Part shown: positions 11,220-21,961 of the stretch, piece after piece | Numbering within the stretch: the first letter of the stretch is position 1 | Layout: every line of letters starts with the position of its first letter | Source of the DNA: Gnetum montanum | Taxonomy: Eukaryota > Streptophyta > Gnetopsida > Gnetales > Gnetaceae | DNA: 36,121 nucleotides | NCBI GenBank assembly: GCA_015680685.1 | Contig: MNCI01005256.1 | Coordinates: forward strand, 466,106 to 502,226 | Direction: 5' to 3' | Notes under the pieces: generated by a model | Told to the model about the DNA's origin: nothing | The model's database searches: none | The model's input: the letters and a program-made list of their open reading frames with translations, nothing else | Translations under genes and position numbers: made by a program

Positions 11220-11242
11220 TTGTCATGATCGGTCATTGCCAT
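11220..11242 (-). CDS. STAR/Quaking-type KH protein, exon 1 coding part
   Basis: Minus-strand ATG at 11242 in the context CTCCATGGC. It reads MAMTDHD and two bases of a Lys codon that is completed by exon 2 (giving ...DHDK-YLAEL). A second in-frame ATG lies at 11236. The donor is AA|GTTAGT. This short N-terminus before Qua1 resembles some plant STAR proteins, in which Qua1 is preceded by a variable stretch with Asp/Glu-Lys just before the Tyr-Leu. I chose this start because it is the first ATG after the leader and splices in frame. Confidence 0.65.
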
Positions 11243-11640
11243 GGAGAGCGCAAGGTAGACTGAGAGAAATTCAAATACCGAGCGGACATTTCCAAAACGC
11301 TACGCAAGACATGCACCGAAGCACCGAACAAAAGACAAAAACCCTTCCTCTTCAAAGTAGCGTCAAAAAAAAAAGAAAGAAGAAAACAAGCACAACCACG
11401 CGCACACGAATAAGAAGAAGAAGAAGGATCTTCCTGTGTCTCTGTGGCGGCTTTGCAACCTACAGTGAAAAAACAAAAACAAAACGAAGAAAGAAAGAAG
11501 CGAAAAGAAAAAACAAACGCTCAAGAAACGAGCAGCAGCCCCACGGCTGCTTCTGCTGAGCGTTATGACAGCTTCACTGAGTGACCGCGTAGGGTTTTAT
11601 TTCTTCCCCTGTTCTTTCTTCTCTTCACCGCCATTGTGCC
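11243..11640 (-). promoter_or_regulatory. Pyrimidine-rich 5' leader and core promoter of the STAR/KH gene
   Basis: On the minus strand this stretch is CT-rich (runs such as CTTCTTCTTCTTCTT near 11415 and a T-run near 11370), as is common in plant 5' UTRs. At 11590-11597 the minus strand reads AAACCCTA, a telo-box, an element common near the start of genes for translation and growth functions. No TATA box was found. The exact start site is unknown. The decayed LINE begins roughly 100-150 bp further upstream, so the proximal promoter is short. Confidence 0.45.
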
Positions 11641-11979
11641 CTGTCGCAGTGGTTTCAGAAGAGTTTTGTTAAAGGTGAGCTGCAAACTGGAGAAGAAAAC
11701 CTCAAAAGCATTTTGCACCAGGTAAAAAAGGAAACCAAAACAAGCAATTCAAAACCAATCGGCAATATTATTGGTAAAGCCTACTTGAAGTTGAACATTA
11801 CTAGGAATAGAGCATTTTATACCGTAGTGAAATTTAGTATAGTTGGTGTTTTGATACTACCCATCTAGAAGACATTTTCAAATAAAGAAAATAATCTCAA
11901 ATAAATTTTTGAAGGTGTTGCTTAACACAATACATAAAGGGAAACTGACATTATGGTTAGGAATAAAAATTTGGAGAGT

Positions 11980-14900
11980 TTAACACCACTTCCAAATTTG
12001 TCAAGAGAATGGGTAATCCCAAAAGACATGCACAAAAGAGTCATAAGCTTAATAAGTGGTGCATTTAGGGCAATCAACTCCTAAGAAGTGAAACCTATGT
12101 TCAATGGGAAGACCTTGATGAATAAGGACCCGAAAAAGAAACAATGCTTAGATTGGGCTTTGGAAGTCCAAACACAATAAAAAATAGCTTTTCAATGGTG
12201 ATCCTCAAGATGTACACTCCATCTTCTTTTTAAAGTGGAGAGTTGGAATTCTTGTGCATGAAACCAAGATTTGGCTTTAGAAAGGCATAAAATACACAAA
12301 GGGGAACCATCATACCAAAACCAATCATCATACCAAGGAATATTATTATGCAACTAGGGAACACTAAAGTTGGAGAGAACATGCTCAATGTGTTGGTAAA
12401 TAAGAGTATCTTGTCTTTGAAACCTCCATTTTACTTTGGCATGTTGTCAAGGGAGGGTAGTAGAATCCTTCTTAGTAGTAAATAATTGAGCAACATGATG
12501 GAGATTATGATCAGCAAAACGATTGGCTCTTTGAGAGAATTCATTATAAAGACAACCCAAACTCTTTTTAAAAATAGGAGACTGCGAGATGGAGTGCATC
12601 AACAAAGAGTCCAAGCTTATTTAGGAAGGTTTCCATTGCAAAAAGCCTTTAAGTTGACTCCAACATTAGCAAATTTGCTTGAACAAGAAAGAACCTATAA
12701 TCTTCTAAGAACCTCTACTGATGATCCAATTACTCCAATGAATGTTTTTCCATCTATGGTGATTACCAAGACAAGAAATATTATGCCTAAAAAGGATCTT
12801 CCAAGGTTCATCTCCTTCTATACAGCAAGTGACCCACTTGGAGGCCAAGAGAATACTTTGGTGCTCAATAGATACAAGACCTAAACTCCTGTGTTCCTTG
12901 CTTCAAGTGGAAATATCCCAAGTAACTCGATGAAAAGCTTTGTGAATGTTCTTATCCCCCCATAAAAAATTCCTAAGGATTTTGTTGATGCACTAAAAGG
13001 AAGATTTGGAAGGAGCCATAAAGGAAGAGTAGTACATGTGAATGGAGCTCAAAATATGATTAACTATGATAAATCTACCTACAAGAGATAAGGGTTTTAA
13101 AGCCCATTTCAAAGCTTTATGTTTCACTTTTTCCACCACATTATTTCATAAGGTAGTGGGAGTGGTGAATAAAGCAATTGGGATACCCAAAAGGGTGAAA
13201 ACATCGGTAGGAGAAAGCCACTTAATATCAAAATGATAAGTCCAAGTATGCCTTGGAGAGAAGCTAGACCGAATAGCTTGCATTTTGTTCCAATTGATTT
13301 TAGCTCCTAAGGCTCTACAATAGATGTTGATACAATCCAATGCAATGTTAAAATTATTATAATCCTCAAGCAAAGTCAGAAAAGTATCATATGCAAACTG
13401 GCTATAAACAAGATCCTTTCCTTCTTGTGGAAGAGAGATACCTCTTAGCTTTATAGATTCATTGTGAGATCTAAGAATAGTTCCAAGAGCGTCAGCAGCT
13501 AGGATAAAAGGATAAGGAGCTAAAGGGCATCCCTATTATATTGATTTTTGAAGCTCAATAACCTTAGAGAAGGTTTCATTGATACAAATAACTAAAGAGG
13601 CCTCTGACAAAACCAAGTCGATATGTCTATCAAAAGTAGTACCTAAGTTATGATGCTTGACTATACTTCTTAAAAAGGAGCAATCAAGCATGTCATAAGC
13701 TTTTGCAAAATCAAGCTTAAAAAGAATGGATTTTTGATCAATGGAAGAAGCCCAATGCAAGTCCTCAATAGCAGTAATGACATTGTCTAAAATATACTTG
13801 CCTTGAAAAAAACCACTTTGCACTTTGCTTATGAGATGAGGAAGAAACGGTTTTAATTTATTAGCTATAGCTTTAGTAACTATTTTATAGATAACATTTA
13901 AAAGAGTGATAGGGCACTAGCTGCTAATGCACATATGATCTTTTTGACTTGGGTAGAAGCGTAATAATACTAGCATTGATTAGTTTACCAAAGGAACCTT
14001 TCCTAAGAGCTTTCTTATACACACTATAGATAGTATCTTAAAGAGTGGGCTAGAATTTCTTGAAAAATTTTGTAGGAAGACCATCCATACCAGGGGCTTT
14101 GCCATCATGAAGTTGTTGAAAAGTTTTACCAAGATCCTATTTAGAATCATCACCAAAGATGGAACGATTAAAAGGAGTAATAACTCCTAAGCAGGTATTA
14201 ACTGCAGTGGGATCAATATCTTCTTTTCAAAAAATTTGAAAGTAGAACTCAAAGAACGCTTATAGAATGTCAGTCTTGGAGGTAAAGATATTATCATCAA
14301 CTTGAATAGCTAGGATTTTAGGGGATATTTGCCTCCCCTTTGAGGAGACAAAAAAATCTTTTAGTAGCCTGGTCACCCATGCGGAGCCAAGAAAGATGAG
14401 TGCGAAGGTGAGCACCTCTAGCTTCATGGTGATCCATTATACGCATGTTCTCCTTGGCAATTTGCAAGCAACAAAATTGAGCCTCAATAGCTTCACCTTT
14501 ATTAATAGCATTTTGAATAAGGAGATCTTCTTATGAAGGTTGGACTTGTGAGAGTTTATTCTTGAAGCCGCCAATTTACCCACATGTTTGGAAAACTATT
14601 GAAGGCGAGTAGAAGCATTAGTCCACCAATCAATCCAATCGTCTTCTTCAAGGGGTTTAGGATGCCAATTTCATATTTGCATCAATAATGAGCAAAGGGA
14701 GTTGCTATGAAGAAAGGTAATGTTAAAAATATAAAGGTCATTAGAAGAATGGGAGCAGCTAGAGAGGGAAAGAGACTAGTGAATAGGATAATGATCTAAC
14801 AAAACTTGGGTATAATATGCCTGAACAGGAGCACCATTGGTGGTAGTAAGTTGAATAGAAGCATTCATAGATAGGTAAATCTGATCCAACCTAGAAGAAA

Positions 14901-15494
14901 TGTAGAAGTCTTCATGTCTAGCATTGCTTCAAGTAAACCAATTAAAAGTACTAGAAAAGGGGTAGTTTCCATTAGCTTCTTGCAAATTCAATTTTCTCTT
15001 TAACGAAAGCATACAAAAAGCTCCCTGTTGTCTAAACCATCTCTTTATCCTTCAAACTTATCCTCTAGATGCTCAATCATATTAAAGTTTCCCGCAATTA
15101 GCTATGGGCAAGTTGTGCCTAAGCCAATTCCAAAAAAGCTTCTAGTCATTCAAATTACGAGCATAAATGGAGACAATCCCTAAGATTTCATTAGCACATT
15201 GTAACTAAATCTAATAACAATGCCCTAAATTATCACTATCATGATCAATAATAGCCTCCTGCCACTTACTATGAAGAAGAATTATAGCTTCCCATTTTCC
15301 ATATTCATGGTGAGAAGAGACATAATAACTATTGGGAAAAATACTCTTACAACAGGTTTGAAGATGGACTCCTTGGATTTTAACTTCTTGAATACAAACA
15401 ACATTGAGGGAATGCCTACGAATAGAGTCTCGGACTATATATCTCCTACAGGGATCTAAGAGTCCCCTAACATTCCATGAGCAACACTTCAGTG
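11980..15494 (-). pseudogene. Old LINE ORF2 remnant (endonuclease, RT, zf-RVT)
   Basis: The start is near 15494 (LKCCSWNVRG, where the family begins MK..SWNxRG; the start ATG reads CTG). Endonuclease landmarks are VVCIQEVK near 15400 and GNFNMIE near 15090; the family motif is GDFN, so the catalytic Asp has become Asn. RT landmarks are SGFFQGKYILDNV near 13810, LFKLDFAKAYDMLD near 13700 and QFAYDTFL at about 13385-13411, where the catalytic FADD has become FAYD. A zf-RVT remnant CPKC and a downstream HVFWDYP lie near 12060-12010. Several frame changes and stops make it non-functional. The translations of 13146-13373 and 13536-13823 are its longest open pieces. Confidence 0.75.
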
Positions 15495-15742
15495 TGGCTG
15501 TGAAGACGAAGGAGGATCCCCCTCAACCACTAAAGACTCAAACTATTTACTAAAGGATGATGAGAACTTGTTTTTTTGCTATTGGACTAATTAGCATTAG
15601 CAACAACTAGGGATCAGTGCCCTCTAGGGAAATCGCTAAAGATAGGATTATCTCATGTGACTAAGGCATAAGATTTTCAGGTAACTCACTCCCAGCCACT
15701 AGTAGCATCTTTTAGAGCCCCTTCTTGGTTAAGAGGAGTCTT
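15495..15742 (-). pseudogene. Old LINE ORF1, C-terminal end
   Basis: Read on the minus strand through the young LINE's target duplication, NIKNTNVI (21.4 kb side) continues as KTPLNQEGALKDATSG here, so the two halves rejoin in frame once the young LINE is removed. Several stops follow in a Ser/Asn-rich tail (VANAN, SSHHPL). The frame closes with a TGA that overlaps the mutated ORF2 start near 15494. Confidence 0.6.
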
Positions 15743-15760
15743 AATAACATTGGTATTCTT
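15743..15760. repeat. Left target-site duplication of the young LINE (18 bp)
   Basis: AATAACATTGGTATTCTT, identical to 21441-21458. It marks the 3' junction of the minus-strand LINE. Confidence 0.95.
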
Positions 15761-16401
15761 TTTAGGAAAAGGTCGAGCGGATATTATTCCCAAAAAAAGA
15801 AGAACAAGCTACGCCCACACGTAGCATGGACCGCCAGCCACGGCCCCAAAGCAGGAGTCCCCAAGCCAAAGGATTCCAGAACCAGAAGAGGGCAGAACAG
15901 CCAACAACAGCCGTGGTGGAGAAACGCGCAGGGAGGATCGCCCCCGCGTCCCCGAAACACGCACCAAAACCCACGACCAACGGTGGCCCAAAGACCCCGC
16001 ATCATCAGAAACCCAAAAACCGTGACGAAAATGCAAAAGGGCAACAGAGGCCAGCCCATTGCTGTAGCAGAGACCCCACAACCGGGCTCCCCCTACTCAG
16101 CCAGGCCCGCGGCAAGGCGACGCCGATTCTCCGCAATCAGCTGGGCAATTCCGGTCCTGCCATGCTGCAGGACGTCAGCAAACCAGAGCTGCGATGAGTG
16201 AGGACGGGAGGTAGCTGCCTAATTCTTCATGTTGCTACGCCAAGCATCCGGCGGGTCCTTCTCCCGCGGTGGCCTCAGCCGATGATGATCCTGATCAGCG
16301 TCCGGGCATCGAATGATCGGCCCTGTGTCACCTTGAGAAGCAGCTGTGTTGCCCCGCGTCCTCCCCCATCCACGCTCGACCCTTCCCGCCGAGGGATGGT
16401 T
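15761..16401 (-). other. 3' UTR of the young LINE
   Basis: About 640 bp between the ORF2 stop (16402-16404) and the 3' junction. No RNase H domain is seen, although some plant L1 elements carry one at the ORF2 C-terminus. Several overlapping frames on both strands result from the GC-rich composition. Confidence 0.6.
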
Positions 16402-19400
16402 CTACCTTCCACTAGTCTCTGCACCTGCCTGGGAGGGGGCGCCCTGCTCGAAAGCAAGACCCACTCTGGGCCCGGCCGTGGAGGAGCCCTCCTCCTTCGC
16501 GATCCCAATCTCCTGCCACAGCTTTCGGAACCTGGCCCCCAAGATAACCGGTGGGGGGCAGGCCACATTTTTGAATACACAATCATTGCGGGCCTTCCAC
16601 AAAATCCAAAGTGCAGTGAGAGTGGGCGAATTCCCAGAGATTTGGATGGGATGCAAACCACACGTGTGCCAAAATTGCCGAGTAACATGACACTCCTGCA
16701 TGAAGTGCGTCAGCGTCTCATCAGCCTGAGTGCACATGGGGCACTGCGGACTAATCCCCAAGCCCCGGGACTGTAGCAACGTCCGAACCGGGAGGGCTCT
16801 GTGAAGGATCAGCCATCCGAAAACCTTGATCTTCTCCGGAATTGGCCCCCGCCAAAGGAGCCTCCAGCGCGGGTCCGCTGGGAACCGCGTCCGAAGATAT
16901 TGCCGAGGATGGAGGGGTTCCGTGTCACCCCCCATCATGTCCATCTGGGCACAAAGCTGCTTCCAAACGAGCGAGTCCGATCCTGCCGCCCTCCAGGGCC
17001 GATACTTCCGCCATAGAAGCTGCGCCCAAGGGGAGGGGTCCTCCTGTGTGGTGAAGAACCTCCAGATCAAGCGTTGCCTCCCTAACACCACCTCCTCCGT
17101 GAAGGGGAGAATGCCAACTCCCCCCGCCTCGCGGGGCCGCGCAGTGGTGGCCCAATTCACCAGGTGCATCTTCTTTCCCCCCTTCCCGCCTGACCACACG
17201 AAGCTGCGCAGGATCGTGTCAATCTTTGTGACCACAGCCACCGGTAAGGCGGCGATTGAAGCCCCGAACCTAGCCATTGCCCCCAGCACCACGTTTGCCA
17301 ACACAATCTTTCCCTTACGAGAGAGGAATTGATTCGTCCAATGGGCCGTGCGTTGCTGGATTCGCATCAGTAGCGTCTGCCAGGTTTGCTTCCGATGCCA
17401 GTTATGAATGGGGATGCCCAAATACTTATCCTCCTCCTACCCAGGCATGATCCCCAGGATTTGAATAATCTTGCTGCGAACCGCCGGGTGCGTGTGTGTG
17501 AAGTACAACGCGGACTTCCCCGCGTGTACCTGCAGCCCCACCTCCCGTTGGAACCGGTCCAGCGCCCGCATCAACGCCTTGACCTGTGGCACCGCCGCCC
17601 TGACAAAGATCATGGTGTCATCCGCGTAGTGAGCGGTGAGACACCGCACACCATTCACATCAAGGCCATGGACACCCTCGTCCACACAGTAACTTTGCAG
17701 GAGATCCATCACCATGAGGAAGAGGAGGGGGGAGAGGGGATCGCCTTGACGCAACCCGCGGCCTGTCCCCTGGAAACCCCTCAGAGTCCCATCGATATCA
17801 AGGGAGTAACGTCCACTTCTTTGCAACTGCAGGCAGAGCTCCGCGAAGTCCCGATCCAACCCTTTTGCCATCAGCACCTTCTGTAAAGCTGTCCAGCTAA
17901 CGGAGTCATAGGCCTTCGCAATGTCAAGCTTGATGCAGAGGCCTGGATACTTAGCGCACCGTAGGGAGTGCTGGATTTCGTGCAATAAAAGCACCTGGTC
18001 TTGGAGGTGGCGGCCCTTTATAAACGCAGCCTGGTTTTTCCCCACCAAACGGGGCATGAGGGGGCGCAGTCTGGCCACCAGCATACGAGAGAACAGTCGA
18101 AGAAGTGAGTTGCAGACCCCTATGGGCCGAAAGTGGCCCGGTGCAGTGGGAGTCTCGATTTTCGGCAGAAGGACCACCCTGGAGCAGTTGAGCTCTTTGC
18201 GGACCTGTCTCCATACCAGCATATGATTAAAAGCATCAAGGAGATTTTCGCCCAGCACCTCTTCGTATGCGCGAAAAAATTCGATAGGCCAGCCATCCGG
18301 CCCCGGCGCCTTGTTCGCCTGCATATCTTTCAGCGCGTCGTGAAGCTCTTGCGGGGAAAAAAGGGCTAGCAGCCGCGCGTTCTCTGTTTTGGTCACCACC
18401 TGCGGGATGGGCACGGAGATCGGGGCAGTGGGCTGCCACTCCCAAACCTGCTGCCAGTAACTCTGCAGCACGTCCACTCCGGACTGAGAGGGCGTCTGCT
18501 GGTGCTGCAAGAACTGGTGTAGAGGACGATGGTGTTTCCTGCGGTGTTCCACCGCCTGTGCAAAAAAAAATCTGGTATGTCTGTCCCCCAAGCGCAACCA
18601 CTGGATCCTAGTCCTCTGCTGCCAATATTCTTCCTCTTCCTGCTGCAGTGACTGCAAACGCATTAGGAGGGCAAGCTCATCGTGACTAGTGTCAGAATGC
18701 TGTTCCTGTTTGGCCTGTACCGTTCCTAATCGCGTTAGAATCTACCGGCGCTGCACAGAAAAGTTGAATTTCTCATCCTTGGGGAGGGTTTTAATTTGTT
18801 TTTTCAATCTCTGCAGTGCCCATTTTAAAAAGTCGCGTGGGTCCTCCTGCCAGAGCCCATGGAGCTCTTGTCGCGGCACGTGCTGCCCTTGCCACGTCTC
18901 ATGCTGCCACGTCTCCTGCTGCCCCTGCCACGTCTCATGTTGTCCCTACCATGTCCCATGCTGCGGCGTTTGGTGCTGCCCCTGCCGCGTCGTTTGATGC
19001 GCCTGGCTCCTAGTTCTCCGCGCCTGCCACCCTGTGCTCTGCATCCGCTGCGTCGTGTGTTGCGCCAATTTCTGCACTTCGGTCTGCGTCTGTCGCGCAC
19101 CATCGGGCTTCCCCTGCCGCGACGAAGCATTCTGCGTCTGCCGCGAAGTATTGGTCTGCGCCAGCCGCGAAAATTCGGCCTGCGTCCTGTGCTGCGCCTG
19201 TCTTGCCCAGGACTCGCCTGACCCGCCTTGGTATCCCACCCAGATCGCCCGAACCATTCCGTCCAGCCACGGTTTCCGAAGCCACGAGCGTTCAAAACGA
19301 AATGGCCGGGGGCTCTGCACCACTGGTCGGTCAACGTGGCAAAAGATCACCCGGTGATCAGAAGCCACTCTGACACCCCCATATGCGTGCACTTCCCATT

Positions 19401-19998
19401 CGGTGAGCAGCGGCTGGCTAGCCCAAGCCCGATCAATCCGGGATTGAACGCGTGCGGCACCCTGACGCCGGTTACTCCAGGTATATCGGCAGCCCGCAAG
19501 TTCCAAGTCGGTGAGTGCCCGCCTCTGCAGCAACATTTGAAACTCGGCTGCCCCCGGGGGCTCCGCCAGGGACTCTCCCGACTTCTCCCAGCTAAACAAG
19601 CGCTGATTGAAATCTCCGATCAACAACCAGCCCGCGCCTTCGGGCACCAGTCCAGCCACGCGCTCGAGTTCCTGCAACCGCGCTGTCCACTCCTGAGCCC
19701 CGTAAACATTAGTGATCCAGACGTCCAGCCTGGGCAAGTGAACCGTGACGCTCCAATCGGACGAATCCTGTACTGCGGAGACCTCCTTAGTGAGGACCGC
19801 AAGGCCTCCAGCGCGTCCCCGACTCGGAATCGAGTGGCAGTGCCACCCCGGCCACTTCAGCACCTGGACCTCCGACTGCTTGACTTTGGTTTCCTGTAAA
19901 CATACGACATCACATCTCTCCTCAACCACCATGCATCTCAGGGTATGGCGTTTGTACGGGGTACCCTGTCCCCGGCAATTCCAAGAGAGCACCTTCAT
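16402..19998 (-). pseudogene. Young LINE ORF2: endonuclease and reverse transcriptase
   Basis: One frame of 1,198 codons from the ATG at 19998, broken only by three TAG codons (18948-18946, 18744-18742, 17436-17434). The endonuclease keeps its catalytic motifs: SWNCRG (N7), QETK (E36), GDFN (D130, N132), SRID (D189) and SDH (D214, H215). A Gln/Thr-rich repeat stretch follows (about 19215-18840). RT landmarks are KAPGPDGWP, FRPIGVCN, KLDIAKAYDSV, GLRQGDPLSP and YADD at 17628-17617. The zf-RVT near 16740-16685 has CPMC and HFMQEC. The protein would nick target DNA and copy its own RNA by target-primed reverse transcription. At least the first stop lies where the local repeat has Gln (TW-stop-GQH beside TWQGQQ). 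Apart from these stops it looks nearly complete. Confidence 0.9.
18840..19215 (-). repeat. Degenerate Gln/Thr-rich coding repeat between endonuclease and RT
   Basis: On the plus strand the unit is like TGCTGCCCCTGCCACGTCTC with many variants. On the minus strand it encodes strings such as QGQQETWQHETWQGQH and RQTQTEVQKLAQ. The units at 18880-18960 are the most alike; those to the right are more divergent. It sits in the linker after the endonuclease, where L1-type proteins normally have no such expansion. Confidence 0.7.
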
Positions 19999-21433
19999 GG
20001 CGACGGTTGATGCTGAAACATCTCCTCGAGAGTGGGCTGTGCGCCCAGATCAACAAAGAGTTGCGCGGCCTTATGCCGCCGGGTGCTGTGCGCTGGTGTG
20101 CCCACCTTGTCCGCTGACAGTAGCCTCGCCACCCCCTCTCCATTCGGCGGGCCGTTTTTCCCCAGGGGGGAACGTGACCGAGCTATCCCGCGTCGTGTAT
20201 TGATCCAGTCCGTGACAGGAGGAGGCGACAGAGCCTCCCCGTCCGGACCTCCTCCCGCAATGTGTAGCGGCCTCGGTTTAGCAGCGAGCGGTTTTCCCCC
20301 CCCAATCAGAGCCTGCAAGTATGGGGCGTGCGTGTTCTCCCTGGGCATCCCTTCCAAGCGCTCCGCGTGCGTCGTCCCTGCAGCCTGCGTTGTCCCTGCA
20401 GCCGGCGTCGTCGTCTTCTTTGGTCCACGGTGCAGCCCGTCCTGCGCTACCGTGCGTGCTTGAGTCCGCCCGGCGTATGTGGGGCCAGTCCGGTGTTCCC
20501 CCCCTGACCGCGTCCTCTCTTACCAGCAGCGTGCCACTCCCCCCCTTGGTCACGATTCGGGTCCGCCTTGGCCGAGCCTCCCCCTGGGATAGCCCGCGGC
20601 CTCTGCTGATTTTCAAAGTGGATACGGATCCGCTCCTCCCCACTCTCTGACTCCAGCACCAGCGTCTCGGCCTGTGTCTGCATTTGCAGTGGTCTCCAAA
20701 TACAGAACCGGGCATAGCCTAGGTATTCCCTATTCTCTGTAAAAGTGTCAAATTTAATAAACTCCCCCACTGCCTGCGCGCATGTGCGGAGAACCTCGAG
20801 GGACCAATATTCCAGTGGCAACTCATATAAGCGTACCCATACCGGGGCCCTGGCGAACAGATGTGTGTCACGGTGCGCGCCCGGGCACCAGGGAGCCAGG
20901 GCGAGGCCCCGTGCCCCGTAAAACCAAGGTCCGCCCACCAGAACCTTCTTGCGATCTGCCATGGAGGCAAACCCAAACAGTAGGCGGTCATCTGCGAGGC
21001 ATTTGACCGTCACTGTCTCCAGCTCCCACGTCACCCGAGCCCACCGACGAATCAGATCCAGCCGGGGCCGTAGACCTTCCAACACAAACTTACCGATTAG
21101 ACTGCGCGCCAAGCTGTCCAGCATAGCGCTATCTGGGTCCTTGACGTGCAGCCGTAGCTCTAGCCCCTCAGTCGTGGCCCGTTGCGTAGCAGCTTGCTGG
21201 ACTGCAACTGTGTGGGCCTGCCCGTGACCATGGACGCCCAGACCTGTGTGATCGTGTGCGTAAACCTCCGTTTCATGGGCTGTACCTGCCCCCTGGGTCT
21301 GATCCCCCCGGTGCTGAGCCAATCCCGGCTGAGCCGAACCCTCCATGAGCAGCATCCGCCTCGTTGTGTGCTGCGCCTGCCTGGGTCTGAGTTGCTCCCG
21401 CCGGGGTCTGAGTTGCTGCGCCCGCCATCATAT
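19995..21433 (-). pseudogene. Young LINE ORF1 (DUF4283-type RNA-binding protein)
   Basis: A main open piece at 21355-20447, which by my reading extends upstream in frame to ATGs at 21433/21430. It carries the DUF4283 region: GKFVLEGLRP, VTWELETVTVKC, DRKKVLVGGPWFY and APVWVRLYELPLEYWS. No CCHC zinc knuckle follows, only a basic tail. A TAG at 20447 and a frame change lie before the C-terminal part, which is open in another frame at about 20357-19995 (APYLQALIGGGKPL ... EMFQHQPSP). Its TGA overlaps the ORF2 ATG as ATGA (19998-19995). ORF1 proteins coat the LINE RNA. As it stands the gene is broken. Confidence 0.8.
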
Positions 21434-21440
21434 CTCCCAA

Positions 21441-21458
21441 TAACATTGGTATTCTTAA
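21441..21458. repeat. Right target-site duplication of the young LINE (18 bp)
   Basis: Identical to 15743-15760. It marks the 5' junction of the minus-strand LINE. Confidence 0.95.
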
Positions 21459-21961
21459 TATTCATATCTTTTACATTTGACATCTTGCGGTCCGAAGAAG
21501 AAGGGTTAGCCAAGTGCACCTTGATAGTATCATTACCTATATCCTTAGAAATATTTTTATCTTCTGATTCTTTACTAACCTATTTAGATAAAATTCTTTT
21601 GGCTTCAATCTTGGCTAATAACTTTCGACATTGAGCTTTTCGATGATTAGGATCAAGAAAATAATAAAAATAATTTGCAAGCATAAGACATGAAATTTTT
21701 TGAACAAAAGTCCTTTCTTTCACATTAAATTCTAGTGAGTTAGGATGTTTTTTTTGCATATCAATTTTAACACACACTCATTGAGTTAGTCTTGGAAGGA
21801 AACTTAAAAAGGACTCCAGGCTGATGACCTCCACAACCTGCATAACAAGAATGTTAACATGGGGAGAAAATGAGATGGGAGCCCTGGAAATTCTAACCAA
21901 ACTAGCAAAATACTTTTACTTTCTTTTTCAAGGTCACAATCCCCCTTCCATGGTTGAAGCA
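21459..21961 (-). pseudogene. Old LINE ORF1, central part
   Basis: Minus-strand pieces of a DUF4283/zinc-knuckle ORF1: LQPWKGDCDLEKES and VWLEFPGLPSH (21.96-21.87 kb), then CVKIDMQKKHPNSLEF, RTFVQKISC and YFYYFLDPNHRKAQCRK (21.76-21.63 kb). The last is a CCHC knuckle whose first two Cys have been lost while His and the final Cys remain. A frame change separates the two parts. It is cut at 21961 by the 5' LTR of element A, so the N-terminal part is outside the window. Confidence 0.7.

Larger units (their letters stand above)
11740..15760 (-). mobile_element. Old, decayed L1-type LINE, 3' portion
   Basis: A minus-strand plant L1-type element with remnants of the ORF1 C-terminus, APE endonuclease, reverse transcriptase and zf-RVT, in the usual order. 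It is AT-rich and full of stops and frame changes. Its 3' end is not sharply defined (about 11.7 kb); no poly(A) or target duplication was found. It continues at 21441-21961 after the younger LINE that splits it, and its 5' end lies beyond element A, outside the window. Confidence 0.75.
15761..21440 (-). mobile_element. Young GC-rich L1-type LINE, nearly full length
   Basis: A 5,680-bp non-LTR retrotransposon with a DUF4283-type ORF1 and an ORF2 (APE endonuclease, RT, zf-RVT), inserted on the minus strand in ORF1 of the older LINE. An exact 18-bp duplication flanks it. The target reads ATTCTT/AATATT across the inferred nick, resembling the TTTT/AA preference of L1-type endonucleases. The 3' end has only a very short A-tract (CCTAAA, then the duplication). 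The 5' end starts 7 bases before a possible ORF1 ATG, so the leader is very short or slightly truncated. Its base composition is strikingly GC-rich against its AT-rich host DNA. Confidence 0.92.

Noticed and set aside
11164-11559. Plus-strand Lys/Arg-rich frame of 131 codons
   Set aside because: It is the complement of the pyrimidine-rich leader of the STAR/KH gene; the basic composition comes from AAG/AGA runs.
12486-12884. Plus-strand frame of 132 codons
   Set aside because: Antisense to the decayed RT/zf-RVT interval of the old LINE, with no independent support.
16198-16776. Plus-strand frame of 192 codons
   Set aside because: It lies antisense to the C-terminal end of the young LINE ORF2; long antisense frames are expected in GC-rich coding DNA.
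19228-19899. Plus-strand frame of 223 codons
   Set aside because: Antisense to the endonuclease domain of the young LINE, with no domain of its own.
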